Shown here: piece by piece, positions 15,990-25,060 of the stretch
Layout of the letters: every line of letters starts with the position of its first letter
Position numbering within the stretch: the first letter of the stretch is position 1
DNA from: Sphingomonadales bacterium
GTDB taxonomy: Bacteria > Pseudomonadota > Alphaproteobacteria > Sphingomonadales > Sphingomonadaceae
Length of the DNA: 64,000 nt
Assembly: GCA_016707885.1 (NCBI GenBank)
Contig: JADJGU010000008.1
Coordinates: 26,950-90,949 of the forward strand
Reading direction: 5' to 3'
Program-made: the position numbers and the translations under genes
Notes under the pieces: model-generated
What the model saw: only the letters and a program-made list of their open reading frames with translations
The model's database searches: none
What the model was told of the DNA's origin: nothing

Positions 15990-16634
15990 TTAAGGCACAA
16001 CGACACGCCGCGCTGTAAGCACCTTGACCGGCTTGGCAATCATCTGCCCCTTCATTGCACCTTCGCCCAATGTCGGGGAAATCGGTGCCTCGAATATCTG
16101 GCGGACCACCTCCATCCCGCCAGTTACACGGCCAAATGCGGTGTAGCCTGCACGCGCCTCGGGATCGGTCGATTTCGGATCGGCATCGAGGCTAGGCATA
16201 TCCGAGAGCAGGATCGAAAAATCGCCTTTGGCCGTCCCCGGTGCCCAACGCGCCATCGAGATCGCGCCCGCCTTGTGCAGGATGCCCGTCTGGTCGGTGG
16301 TTTCATGCGCGATTGGCGGAAGGTCACGTTTCGGATCACCACGGGTGCCCGCCTGGATCAGGCCATTGGGCTGTTCACCCCAAGGCAGTTTCATCGCGCG
16401 ATAGAAGGTGATTCCGTCAAACCGCTTTTGATCGACATAACGCACGAAATTGCGGGTCGCGATTAGTGCGCGCTTCGCGTCCAGTTCCAATTCGATCGGC
16501 CCTAATTCTGTAGTCAGCACAATCTTGACCAGATCAGGAAGCGGGGCAGGGGGCGACGGCGCCTTTTTCGGTGGTGTAGCGGCGGTCAGGGCGAGGAGCA
16601 GCGGCAGGGCCGCAAGGACGAATCGGCGGTTCAT
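15990..16634 (-). CDS. Periplasmic cyclophilin-type peptidylprolyl isomerase
   Basis: A 214-residue exported prolyl cis-trans isomerase. A signal peptide (residues 1-18, core VLAALPLLLALTAA) precedes a Pro-rich linker and a cyclophilin domain: 'ELGPIELELDAKRALIATRNFVRYV', 'FDGITFYRAM', 'LIQAGTRGDP', 'GAISMARWAPGTAKGDFSILLSD' and 'AFGRVTGGMEVVRQI'. The start is placed at the ATG at 16634, beginning the signal peptide. It ends 4 bases before recX begins its stop, so recX and this gene form a probable pair. Confidence 0.9.
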   Translation of the reverse strand: MNRRFVLAALPLLLALTAATPPKKAPSPPAPLPDLVKIVLTTELGPIELELDAKRALIATRNFVRYVDQKRFDGITFYRAMKLPWGEQPNGLIQAGTRGDPKRDLPPIAHETTDQTGILHKAGAISMARWAPGTAKGDFSILLSDMPSLDADPKSTDPEARAGYTAFGRVTGGMEVVRQIFEAPISPTLGEGAMKGQMIAKPVKVLTARRVVVP

Positions 16635-16638
16635 GGCT

Positions 16639-17172
16639 CTACTCTGCCTCCACTTCTTCACCGGGTGAAGCATTCACGAATTTTCTCGCTGTTTCATAAT
16701 CATGGCCAGCGCGCAGAAAGGCTGCGAATTGCTTTCGCTTTTGTTCGTCTGACGCTGACTCTGTCGCATAGGGGCCGATGCGTTTGCGGCGGGCAAAGCG
16801 ATCGGCGGCATCCCATTTTTGCGCCACCGTTTCATCTCGCGCATCCTGTGCATCCATTTCGGATATGCCTTTGGCACGCAAATCCTCATTTACCCGGCGC
16901 TGGCCCAGACCACGCGCTGCCATCGTTCGCGCTCTGGCGGCGGCAAAGGCGGCATCGTCGATATAGCCGAGGCGTACAAAGTCGGCGATCAGGCCATCCA
17001 ATTCTGCAGGATTTTCATCCTCCCATCCCCGCTCACGCAATTTGCGCTTCAAATAGTCGGAGAGCTTCTTCCGGCTGGTGGCGTAGCGCCCGACATAGTG
17101 TAGCGCCAAGTCACGTAATTTCACTGGATTCAGTGGCTTAGGCGATCTGTTTCGTTTTGGTTCATCTACCAC
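16639..17172 (-). CDS. recX: Regulatory protein RecX
   Basis: A 177-residue RecA modulator made of three-helix repeats: 'LRDLALHYVGRYATSRKKLSDYLKRKLRERG', 'LIADFVRLGYIDDAAFAAARARTMAARGLGQRRVNEDLRAKGI' and a C-terminal 'FAAFLRAGHDYETARKFV'. The open frame continues upstream to 17298, but there it crosses the divergent ligase promoter; I prefer the GTG at 17172. It is divergent from the acyl-AMP ligase and 4 bases upstream of the cyclophilin gene. Confidence 0.88.
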   Translation of the reverse strand: MVDEPKRNRSPKPLNPVKLRDLALHYVGRYATSRKKLSDYLKRKLRERGWEDENPAELDGLIADFVRLGYIDDAAFAAARARTMAARGLGQRRVNEDLRAKGISEMDAQDARDETVAQKWDAADRFARRKRIGPYATESASDEQKRKQFAAFLRAGHDYETARKFVNASPGEEVEAE

Positions 17173-17263
17173 GCCGCATTGTTGCCACAGTCGGGTCGAA
17201 ATTTGAACTCCAAAGGTCGTGTAACATCGCTCGATTAGGGATCGCAAGATTAAGGGAATGCAC

Positions 17264-18988
17264 ATGACAGGTCTAACACCCTCGCCCTCCAGCGACACGC
17301 TGGAGCGCCGGTTTTCAGACTTTGAAACTCTGGGGGAAGCGCTCGATTACGCGGCGCAAGGAGCACGCGGCCTGAATTTCCACGACATGCGTGGTGAATT
17401 GGCGCGGCCCTATCCGTTCAGCGAGATGCGCAAGGATGCGCTGGATGTCGCCTATCGCCTGATCAGCCATGGCGTGAAAAAGGAAGACCGGATCGCGCTG
17501 ATCGCCGAAACCGGGCCCGAATTTGCAGCGCTGTTTTTCGGCTGTGTCTATGCTGGCGCATGGCCTGTGCCGTTGCCACTGCCGACAAGCTTCGGTGGCA
17601 AGGAAAGCTATATCGACCAGATCATGGTGCAGCTCAACAGTTGCGATCCTTCGTCCCTATTCTTCCCGCCCGAACTCGCCGAAATGGCTGGTGAGGCTGC
17701 AAGGCGCTGCAATGTGGAGGGTATCGACTGGGCCGAGTTCAATGATCGCATCGCGCTCAAGACCGAGCTGCCGCAGGCGACCACTGACGAGATTTGCTAT
17801 CTGCAATATTCGAGCGGATCGACGCGCTTCCCGCATGGCGTAGCGGTAACGCACAAGGCGTTGCTCAACAACCTGTCAGCGCATAGCCATGGGATGGAGT
17901 TGAAGCCGCAGGATCGCTGCGTATCCTGGCTGCCCTGGTATCATGACATGGGGCTTGTCGGCTGCTTCCTCTCCGTCGTCGCCAACCAGGTGTCGACCGA
18001 TTATATGAAAACAGAAGATTTCGCGCGACGCCCGCTGGCATGGCTCGATATGATCAGCCGCGCAGATGGCACGGTGATCAGCTACTCGCCGACCTTTGGC
18101 TATGATATCTGTGCACGCCGTATTTCAAGCCAGAGCCAGGTTTCGGAGCGTTTCAAGCTCAGCCACTGGCGACTCGCCGGCAATGGCGCGGATATGATCC
18201 GTCCCGATGTGATGCAGTCTTTTGTCGATGCCTATGGCGATGCGGGCTTCAAAGCGAGCGCCTTCTTGCCGAGCTATGGCCTTGCAGAAGCGACGCTTGC
18301 AGTGTCGATTATGCCGCCGGGCGAAGGCATCGAAGTTGAACTGGTTGAAGAAAGCGAACTGACAGGCGTGTCCGGATCACCCGATCGCCCGACCCGCTAT
18401 CGCGCCATCGTAAATTGCGGCAAGGCTGTGAAGGACATGACCATCGAGGTACGCGACGGCGAAGGCAACGTCCTGCCCGATCGCGTGATCGGCAAGGTGT
18501 GGTGCACCGGCCCGTCGCTGATGGTTGGCTATTTCCGGGATCCGGAATCGACCGCTGCGTGCATGTCCGATGGCTGGCTCGACACAGGCGACATGGGATA
18601 TATGTCCAATGGTTACATATACATAGTCGGCCGTGCCAAGGACATGATCATCATCAACGGCAAGAATTATTGGCCGCAGGATATCGAATGGGCGGTAGAG
18701 CAATTGCCTGGTTTCAAGGCGGGTGATATTGCCGCTTTCTCGGTCAGTAGCGGCGGAGAAGAGACCCCTGCGGTGCTGGTGCAGTGCCGTACGTCTGATG
18801 AAGCAGAGCGTGCCAAACTGCGCGAACAGATCAAGGACAAGGTTCGTTCGGTAACGGGTATGAACTGCGTGGTCGAACTGGTCCCACCGCGCACATTGCC
18901 GCGTACCAGTTCGGGTAAGCTAAGTCGGGCAAAGGCGCGTAACCTCTATCTTTCGGGTGAAATCCAGCCTTACGCCATAGCCGCATAG
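17264..18988 (+). CDS. Fatty acyl-AMP ligase (FadD/FAAL-type)
   Basis: A 574-residue ANL-superfamily adenylating enzyme. Core motifs are visible: P-loop-like 'YLQYSSGSTRFPHGV', 'SWLPWYHDMGLVG', 'FGYDICARRI', 'FLPSYGLAEATLAVS', 'DGWLDTGDMGY' and 'GRAKDMIIINGKNYWPQDIEWAVE', ending 'LPRTSSGKLSRAKARNLYLSGE'. The 'PTFGYDICARRI' and 'GKNYWPQDIE' forms point to the FAAL branch, which makes acyl-adenylates for acyl-carrier proteins rather than CoA. The ATG at 17264 has TAAGGG about 8 bases upstream; 17258 is the alternative. No polyketide synthase or carrier protein is adjacent. Confidence 0.87.
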   Translation: MTGLTPSPSSDTLERRFSDFETLGEALDYAAQGARGLNFHDMRGELARPYPFSEMRKDALDVAYRLISHGVKKEDRIALIAETGPEFAALFFGCVYAGAWPVPLPLPTSFGGKESYIDQIMVQLNSCDPSSLFFPPELAEMAGEAARRCNVEGIDWAEFNDRIALKTELPQATTDEICYLQYSSGSTRFPHGVAVTHKALLNNLSAHSHGMELKPQDRCVSWLPWYHDMGLVGCFLSVVANQVSTDYMKTEDFARRPLAWLDMISRADGTVISYSPTFGYDICARRISSQSQVSERFKLSHWRLAGNGADMIRPDVMQSFVDAYGDAGFKASAFLPSYGLAEATLAVSIMPPGEGIEVELVEESELTGVSGSPDRPTRYRAIVNCGKAVKDMTIEVRDGEGNVLPDRVIGKVWCTGPSLMVGYFRDPESTAACMSDGWLDTGDMGYMSNGYIYIVGRAKDMIIINGKNYWPQDIEWAVEQLPGFKAGDIAAFSVSSGGEETPAVLVQCRTSDEAERAKLREQIKDKVRSVTGMNCVVELVPPRTLPRTSSGKLSRAKARNLYLSGEIQPYAIAA

Positions 18989-19067
18989 ATTAAAAACCGC
19001 AGAATTTTACGCGCTTTCGGGATGGTACGCTTACGATTAAGTAAGTTTCTCCGGTTATGCCTGCAGA

Positions 19068-21422
19068 GTGACTAATAAAGATTCATCGCATGGCTTGCCT
19101 CGGGATATATCCGCCAAGGCCCTTTTGGGTTTTGAAGATCCTGGTGGGATAGAGTCGATACAACTGGAGGACATCCAGGCGCGGTCATTGCGTGATCTTG
19201 CCAAGGCGCATTTTTCGGTCGCTGCCATATCAGTCCTGTTGATATTCGCGATTAACTTTGGCGAGGCCCCTTTATGGGCCACCGGGTTTTGGGTTGCTGC
19301 GATGGGCGGATATTCCGTCCTTTGGGCAACCAATCTCCGCGACAAGCAATTGATTGAAAGCGGTCGGGCAACGCGTCACGAATTTCTTCGCATGGGCAAG
19401 CATGCGGGCATCAGCGGGCTGATTTGGGGAAGCGCGCTACCGATACTTGGCACCTTTGGCGCCATGCCGCAATGGTTGGGGATATGGTCGGTTTGCCTTG
19501 CGATGATGGTGTATGCCTCGCTTATGAACCCGAGCCTGCCGATTGTGGCAACAGCCTTTATCGGCGCTTCATCTGTGGGAGGTGTCATCGGCTGGGTGAT
19601 GCACGGCGAGTATTATCTTGCCCTTGCCACTGTCGCATTAGCAACGCTGATGATCTTTGGGGTTCTGCGCAGCGCAAAAGCGCAGATATTGTATGAATTT
19701 GCGAGCAATGTTTTGCAGGAAAAGTCGGAGACAGTGAGCCTGCTGCTCCGGGAGTTCGAAGACAGCGGAGCAGACTGGTTGTGGCAGACTGACACCGGGC
19801 GTTGCATTTCGCACGCCAGCCCTCGGTTCGCTTTTGCGCTGGAGTCCGAAGCCAAGGTGATTGAGGGCCAGCCGCTGCTCAAACTTATTGCGGGCGACAG
19901 TTGGGAAACTGGGCGTTACCCGGACGAGCTTCACAACTTGGCCGATAAATTGAAACGGCGCGAGGCATTCTCCAACCTCATTGTGCCAGTGACCATAAAT
20001 GGAAAACGTCGCTGGTGGGAGCTTTCTGCTTCTCCGCGTCAGGCCGAGGATGGCAGCTTTTTAGGTTTTCGAGGTGTCGGTTCGGATGTGACTGAACAAC
20101 GTGAATCGGCGGAAAAAATCTCGCATCTCGCACGCTTTGATACGCTGACCAGCCTGCCAAACCGTCTGCAATTGACCGAGGCGCTGGGGCAGGCGCTGGC
20201 GGATGCTGATCGCTGGCGGCGCCGTTGCGGCTTCATGATGATCGATCTCGACCGGTTCAAAGCGGTCAACGATACGTTAGGTCACCCGGTTGGTGATCGC
20301 TTGCTCGCACAGGTCGCCAAACGCCTGAAAATGATCATGTCCGAAAACGAGCTATGTGGACGGCTTGGTGGCGATGAATTTGCCGTTGTGTTGAAGGACG
20401 CATCGGATGCCAATTATGTCGCGCAAGTCAGCAAGCGGATTATTGATACTATCTCTAAACCTTATGAAGTCGATCAGAATACACTCTATATTGGTGCCAG
20501 CATCGGTAGTGCGGTCGGGCCGATGGATGGCCGAACAGTTGAACTGTTGATGCGCAGTGCAGACCTTGCCCTCTATCGTTCGAAGGAAGAGGGTGGGAAT
20601 ACCCATCACAGCTATCAACATAAACTGCACGCAAATGCCGAAGAACGACGCGTTCTCGAATTTGAGTTACGCAACGCGCTTGAAAGTAACCAGTTCCACC
20701 TCGAATATCAGCCTGTGGTAGAGGCTAATGGCGACCATGGGGTTGTCGGTTTCGAAGCCCTGTTGCGATGGAATAATCCCAAATTCGGAAATGTTTCGCC
20801 TGCTAAATTCATTCCAGTGGCGGAAGATGCACGGCTGATTGTACCCATCGGCAACTGGGTGCTTCGCCAAGCATGTATGGATGCGATGAACTGGCCTTCT
20901 TCGATCAAGGTTGCAGTCAATGTCTCGGTTGATCAATTGACGAGCCCGTCTTTTGTGGAAACGGTCGTGCAGGCTTTGCATGATACAGGACTGCCTGCAT
21001 GGCGGCTTGAATTGGAAGTTACCGAGAGCATTTTTGTTCGTGACGGGGGACTTGCGGTTCAGATTCTAGACCGGCTACGCAAATTGGGAATCAAATTGTC
21101 GCTCGACGATTTCGGTACAGGTTACTCTTCGCTTGGTTATCTCAGCAATATCCGCTTCGATACCATCAAGGTTGATCGCAGTTTTGTGACCGGTGCTTCC
21201 AAAGGTAAGGCCGAATGTATCGCGATCATTCGCGCAGTCGTTGCCATGGCGGATGCGCTGGACATTGCGACGACAGCCGAAGGCGTTGAGAATGAGGCCG
21301 AGCTGGCGATGATCCAGCAATTTGGCTGCGACAAGATCCAAGGCTATTACTTCGGTCGCCCCATGGTCATCAATGATGCCTGCGCGCTCTTTTCGGATAT
21401 TCAACGCAGCAGTGTCGCCTGA
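19068..21422 (+). CDS. GGDEF/EAL cyclic-di-GMP signalling protein with membrane N-terminus
   Basis: A 784-residue protein with a GTG start. About six membrane helices occupy residues 40-220, a PAS-like sensor spans 235-345, then a GGDEF domain (intact GGDEF at 434-438) and an EAL domain (EAL at 563-565; 'ELEVTES', 'LDDFGTGYSSL', 'IKVDRSFV' intact). The usual inhibitory RxxD before GGDEF reads MSEN here, so product inhibition is probably absent. Both catalytic halves look sound, so whether it makes or degrades c-di-GMP cannot be told. It is downstream of the acyl-AMP ligase by 79 bases. Confidence 0.93.
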   Translation: MTNKDSSHGLPRDISAKALLGFEDPGGIESIQLEDIQARSLRDLAKAHFSVAAISVLLIFAINFGEAPLWATGFWVAAMGGYSVLWATNLRDKQLIESGRATRHEFLRMGKHAGISGLIWGSALPILGTFGAMPQWLGIWSVCLAMMVYASLMNPSLPIVATAFIGASSVGGVIGWVMHGEYYLALATVALATLMIFGVLRSAKAQILYEFASNVLQEKSETVSLLLREFEDSGADWLWQTDTGRCISHASPRFAFALESEAKVIEGQPLLKLIAGDSWETGRYPDELHNLADKLKRREAFSNLIVPVTINGKRRWWELSASPRQAEDGSFLGFRGVGSDVTEQRESAEKISHLARFDTLTSLPNRLQLTEALGQALADADRWRRRCGFMMIDLDRFKAVNDTLGHPVGDRLLAQVAKRLKMIMSENELCGRLGGDEFAVVLKDASDANYVAQVSKRIIDTISKPYEVDQNTLYIGASIGSAVGPMDGRTVELLMRSADLALYRSKEEGGNTHHSYQHKLHANAEERRVLEFELRNALESNQFHLEYQPVVEANGDHGVVGFEALLRWNNPKFGNVSPAKFIPVAEDARLIVPIGNWVLRQACMDAMNWPSSIKVAVNVSVDQLTSPSFVETVVQALHDTGLPAWRLELEVTESIFVRDGGLAVQILDRLRKLGIKLSLDDFGTGYSSLGYLSNIRFDTIKVDRSFVTGASKGKAECIAIIRAVVAMADALDIATTAEGVENEAELAMIQQFGCDKIQGYYFGRPMVINDACALFSDIQRSSVA

Positions 21423-21423
21423 C

Positions 21424-22389
21424 CTATTTGGCTGCTGAGTTGGCTCGACTGAGCCAGTCGCGTACATCCTCAGCGCTTTTATCGGCGACTTCCTCCATCG
21501 GCAAATGGCCGATGCCCTCATAGATTTGCTTGCTGCTGTTCTTGTAGGTTAAAGCGAACCATTCGGCGCTGCTGACCGGAATCAGCTTGTCCTCATCGCC
21601 CCAAAGGATCAGCGCGGGTACCTCGCGGGTAGCTTCGCCGACCGGTTCGGTGGAAGAGCGGTTGGAAAAATGCGCAAAACGCTTGCCAGTGGCTTCGCGA
21701 TTTCCTGGATAGCGCAGCAATTCCCAATATTCATCGATCTCGGCTGGTGTCGCAACCGACTGGTTGCTGACACTCTGCTTTAGCGAGCGTTCGATGACGC
21801 TGCGTGGTGTAATAACACTCATAATGGGCCGAAGGGCTGACATGCGCGCGATACGGAAACCGATGGGCAACGCCTTGGGCTGGGAATTGGGCGCGCCGCT
21901 GGCATCGACCAATATGATGCCGCGCAGCTTATCGGGATGCGCCTTGGTATATTCATGCGTCACCCAGCCGCCCATGCTGTTTCCGCCCAAATAGAATTTG
22001 GAGAGGCCACGGTTTTTGGCCACTCGGTCGACAACGTCGACAAAGCCTGCTGCGCTATAATCGTCCTTTGGGTGCGGGCCGGTCAGGCCGTGGCCGGGCT
22101 GATCATAGCGGATGATGCGATATTCCTTGCCCAGCCGGTCAACCCATTGCTGCCATGTGTGAAGCGAGGCGTTGGAGCCGTGGAGCAGGATCAGGGCAGG
22201 GGCGTCCTTCGGCCCCTCGTCACGCAAATGGACGGTCAGGCCGTCACCCAGATCGACAAATTCGGACTCGGCATTGGCATATTTGGTGCGCAGCTCGTCA
22301 GCCGGGATGTCGGGGGCATAGCCCCATGCAAAAAGAGCCGCGACCGCGACGAGCAGAGCTATGGCGGCCCATTTGAAGAATTTGCGCAT
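21424..22389 (-). CDS. Alpha/beta hydrolase, membrane-anchored or secreted
   Basis: A 321-residue alpha/beta-fold hydrolase. An N-terminal hydrophobic segment (residues 8-24) anchors or exports it. The oxyanion loop 'ILLHGSNASLHTW', nucleophile elbow 'LGGNSMGGWV' (Ser), acidic residue in 'LILWGDEDKLIPV' and the His in 'GIGHLPMEEV' form a complete triad. The ATG at 22389 begins the membrane segment. The substrate is unknown. It is convergent with the GGDEF/EAL gene with a 1-base gap. Confidence 0.88.
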   Translation of the reverse strand: MRKFFKWAAIALLVAVAALFAWGYAPDIPADELRTKYANAESEFVDLGDGLTVHLRDEGPKDAPALILLHGSNASLHTWQQWVDRLGKEYRIIRYDQPGHGLTGPHPKDDYSAAGFVDVVDRVAKNRGLSKFYLGGNSMGGWVTHEYTKAHPDKLRGIILVDASGAPNSQPKALPIGFRIARMSALRPIMSVITPRSVIERSLKQSVSNQSVATPAEIDEYWELLRYPGNREATGKRFAHFSNRSSTEPVGEATREVPALILWGDEDKLIPVSSAEWFALTYKNSSKQIYEGIGHLPMEEVADKSAEDVRDWLSRANSAAK

Positions 22390-22418
22390 CCCTGTCCTCC
22401 CTGCGCTGTCACGATGTT

Positions 22419-22766
22419 CTACAGTATTTCGTGCACTTTTTCCTGCGGCCGGCACAAGCGTACGCCCTTGGCGGTTTCGACAAAGGGCCGTTCGACCAAT
22501 ATTCCGTTTTTCACCATTTCATCAAGGATACGATCGCCATCTGCCCCGTCGATCAGCCCCAATTCCTCGGCGGGCGATCCGCGGGTGCGCAACGCTTCGC
22601 GTGGGGAGAGGCCGGCATCGCGGAACAGCTGCACCAGCTTGGCTCGCTCAAAGGGTGTCTTGCGATATTCAATGACCGTCAGGTCGATGCCCGGTGTTTC
22701 CTGAAGGATTGCCAGTGTCTTGCGGGAGGTTCCGCAGTCCGGATTATGCCAAATGGTTGCTTTCAT
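22419..22766 (-). CDS. arsC: Arsenate reductase (glutaredoxin-type)
   Basis: A 115-residue ArsC/Spx-fold protein. The catalytic motif 'HNPDCGTSRKTLAIL' places the active Cys at residue 11. 'YRKTPFERAKLVQLF', 'TRGSPAEELGL' and 'GILVERPFVETAKGVRLCRP' complete the pattern, including the Arg that contacts arsenate. It lacks arsenic transport or ArsR neighbours, so it may be a YffB/ArsC-like housekeeping reductase. It lies 29 bases upstream of the hydrolase gene on the same strand. Confidence 0.88.
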   Translation of the reverse strand: MKATIWHNPDCGTSRKTLAILQETPGIDLTVIEYRKTPFERAKLVQLFRDAGLSPREALRTRGSPAEELGLIDGADGDRILDEMVKNGILVERPFVETAKGVRLCRPQEKVHEIL

Positions 22767-22872
22767 AAAGGCTCCTTTGCAGCCCTTCTATGACCTTTCG
22801 AAAAAAGTTCAACATTGTGTCGCTTTTGCAATTGCACATGATAACAATTCGCAATAAGGCGATGTTTGGGGG

Positions 22873-22889
22873 TTGAGATTCATTCTCAA
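22873..22889 (+). promoter_or_regulatory. Fur-like dyad upstream of TonB receptor
   Basis: TTGAGA-TTCAT-TCTCAA is a perfect 6-base inverted repeat 17 bases before the receptor start. AT-rich sequence with AACAATTCGCAATAA precedes it. Size and placement fit an iron-responsive Fur site, though the match to the GATAATGATTATCATTATC consensus is only partial. Confidence 0.5.
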
Positions 22890-22905
22890 CAAAGGGACAA
22901 GTTGA

Positions 22906-25011
22906 ATGAAAATTGGTGTTACGGGAATTTCGGCTCTGGCCATTTCGATGGCATTGGCGGTTCCGGCTGTTGCAGGTGAATATATAGAAGGTGGCGATCA
23001 GTGCGAGGATTGCCGGACGATCATCGTCACCGGCGCCAGCACCGGCTATGTCGCGCAGGATATCGTCACCGCGACCAAGACCGACACGCCAATTCTCGAC
23101 GTTCCCCAGACCATCCATGTCGTCACCCGCGAACAGCTCGACGATCAGGCACAGTATAGTCTTGGCGAAGTGCTGCGTTATGTTCCCGGCACCACCGTGG
23201 GGCAGGGAGAGGGCAATCGCGACCAGATCACTTTGCGTGGGCAGAATACTTCAGCCGACTTCTTCCTCGATGGCGTGCGCGACGACGTGCAATATTATCG
23301 CGGGCTCTATAATGTCGAGCGGGTCGAGGTGCTCAAGGGGCCCTATGCGTTGATCTTCGGGCGCGGTGGTGGTGGAGGCATCATCAATCGTGTGCAGAAG
23401 ACCCCGATTGCCGACGAAACATTCGGTGCTGCCCGCGCCAGCATCAACAGTTTTGGCGGCTGGGACCTGTCGGCAGACCTCAACGCCCCGCTGGGCGAAA
23501 AAGCGGCCGTACGCATCAACGCAACCTATGAAAAAATGGAAAGCGACCGCCGCTTTGTTGATGGCGAACGCTATGCTTGGAACCCTTACCTTGCCGTTGA
23601 CCTCAGCGAGGATTGGAAGCTCGGCCTTTCCTATGAATATGTGAACGATGATCGCGTACCTGACCGCGGTGTTCCGTCGATCGCCACAGCTGTCGGTCAG
23701 CCCAACACCCCGGTTCGCGGTTATGACCGGCTTTTCTTCGGCGTGCCGGGTATCAACCGCACTACGTTGGAGGCGCATATCGCCAAACTGCGGCTTGACG
23801 GCCAGTTGGCAGACAACCTGAAATTCACAAGCACCTTGCTCTATGGCGATTATGATAAACTCTATGTCAATGTGTATGCCAACAGTGCCGTGACGGCGGC
23901 GAATACGGTTGCAATTGATGCTTATTCGGATCCGACAAAGCGCGAAAACCTGATCGGACAGGCCAACCTCATCTGGGATATCGAAACTGGTGCGGTGGCG
24001 CACAAGCTGCTCTTCGGCGTCGAATATGGCGCTCAGAAAACCCGCAACATGCGTTTCAACCGCACGTTCAGCCCCGGCACGACCTTTAACCTGAATACTC
24101 CGGTCTATCCGACCGTCACTTTCACCACGCCGTCACGCGATACGGTGTCCGACGTCGAATTCTTCTCCGCCTATGTCCAGGACCAGATCGGCATCGGCGA
24201 CCATTTCGATATCGTTGTCGGCCTTCGCTATGATCATTTCGAGATTGACGGGATCGACTTCATCCCCGCCATTGATCGCCCCTTTGCGCGGAGCGATGAT
24301 AAAATCAGCCCGCGCTTCGGCCTGATCTGGAAACCGCAGGAAAATGTTTCGATCTATACGAGCTTCAGCCGTTCTTTCCTGCCACGCTCGGGCGACCAGT
24401 TTGTGTCGCTGACAACAACGCAAGAAAATCTCGCGCCCGAAAAATTCACCAATTACGAACTCGGCGCGAAATGGGATATTCTTCCCAACCTGAATGTGAC
24501 CGCGGCCTTGTTCCAGCTTGATCGCAGCAATGCGACCACGCCCGATCCCGCCAATCCGCTGACCAGCATCAATGTGGGCAAGACGCGCACCAAGGGACTC
24601 GAACTGGCCTTGACTGGCCGGGTGCTGTCCGACTGGCAGGTGAGTGCGGGCTACACATATCAGGACGGTACCTTGCGCGGCAATGAAAGCGTCCGGCTCG
24701 CGCAGTTGCCCAAGCACCAGTTCAGCCTTTGGAACCGCTATGATGTCAGCGATGCCTTGGGGGTTGGCTTGGGTGTGATCCACCAATCCAGCCAGTTCGC
24801 TGCAGTCCGCACCAGCGCCACGACCACGAAGCTGCCCAGCTTCACCCGCGTGGATGCGGCATTGTTCTATGATGTCAGCGAAAATGTGCAATTGCAGGTG
24901 AACGTCGAGAATCTGTTCGACACCGACTATTTCGCAGACGCCCATAACAACAACAACATCACCCCGGGTGCTCCGATCAACGGGCGGATGACAGTGCGGG
25001 TGAAGTTTTAG
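22906..25011 (+). CDS. TonB-dependent siderophore receptor
   Basis: A 701-residue outer-membrane receptor. A signal peptide (residues 1-24, cleavage after AVAG) is followed by a TonB-box-like segment (TIIVTGAS, about 38-45), then the plug with 'VPQTIHVVTREQLDDQ', 'LRYVPGTTVGQGEGNRDQITLRGQ' and 'VEVLKGPYALIFGRGGGGGIINRV', then a 22-strand barrel ending with a terminal Phe (MTVRVKF). The plug pattern is that of the ferric-siderophore group. The unusual 'CEDC' just before the TonB box is noted. A Fur-like dyad lies upstream and a hairpin follows the gene. Confidence 0.94.
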   Translation: MKIGVTGISALAISMALAVPAVAGEYIEGGDQCEDCRTIIVTGASTGYVAQDIVTATKTDTPILDVPQTIHVVTREQLDDQAQYSLGEVLRYVPGTTVGQGEGNRDQITLRGQNTSADFFLDGVRDDVQYYRGLYNVERVEVLKGPYALIFGRGGGGGIINRVQKTPIADETFGAARASINSFGGWDLSADLNAPLGEKAAVRINATYEKMESDRRFVDGERYAWNPYLAVDLSEDWKLGLSYEYVNDDRVPDRGVPSIATAVGQPNTPVRGYDRLFFGVPGINRTTLEAHIAKLRLDGQLADNLKFTSTLLYGDYDKLYVNVYANSAVTAANTVAIDAYSDPTKRENLIGQANLIWDIETGAVAHKLLFGVEYGAQKTRNMRFNRTFSPGTTFNLNTPVYPTVTFTTPSRDTVSDVEFFSAYVQDQIGIGDHFDIVVGLRYDHFEIDGIDFIPAIDRPFARSDDKISPRFGLIWKPQENVSIYTSFSRSFLPRSGDQFVSLTTTQENLAPEKFTNYELGAKWDILPNLNVTAALFQLDRSNATTPDPANPLTSINVGKTRTKGLELALTGRVLSDWQVSAGYTYQDGTLRGNESVRLAQLPKHQFSLWNRYDVSDALGVGLGVIHQSSQFAAVRTSATTTKLPSFTRVDAALFYDVSENVQLQVNVENLFDTDYFADAHNNNNITPGAPINGRMTVRVKF

Positions 25012-25020
25012 CAATAAGTT

Positions 25021-25050
25021 GGCCGACGGAGGGGAAAGCGTCCGTCGGCC
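25021..25050. terminator. Bidirectional hairpin between convergent genes
   Basis: GGCCGACGGA and TCCGTCGGCC form a perfect 10-base stem with a 10-base loop, 9 bases after the TonB receptor stop and 11 before the DUF4386 stop. There is no clear U tract, so it may be a processing or rho-assisted site. Confidence 0.7.
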
Positions 25051-25060
25051 AGTTGGTCCA

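Noticed and set aside
15625..16466. 280-residue reading frame continuing from the DUF559 body
   Set aside because: Beyond about residue 105 it only translates the repeats and sequence antisense to the cyclophilin gene; no domain and improbable composition.
22419..22766. ArsC as part of an arsenic resistance island
   Set aside because: No ArsR, ArsB or Acr3 gene is nearby; it looks like an isolated reductase.
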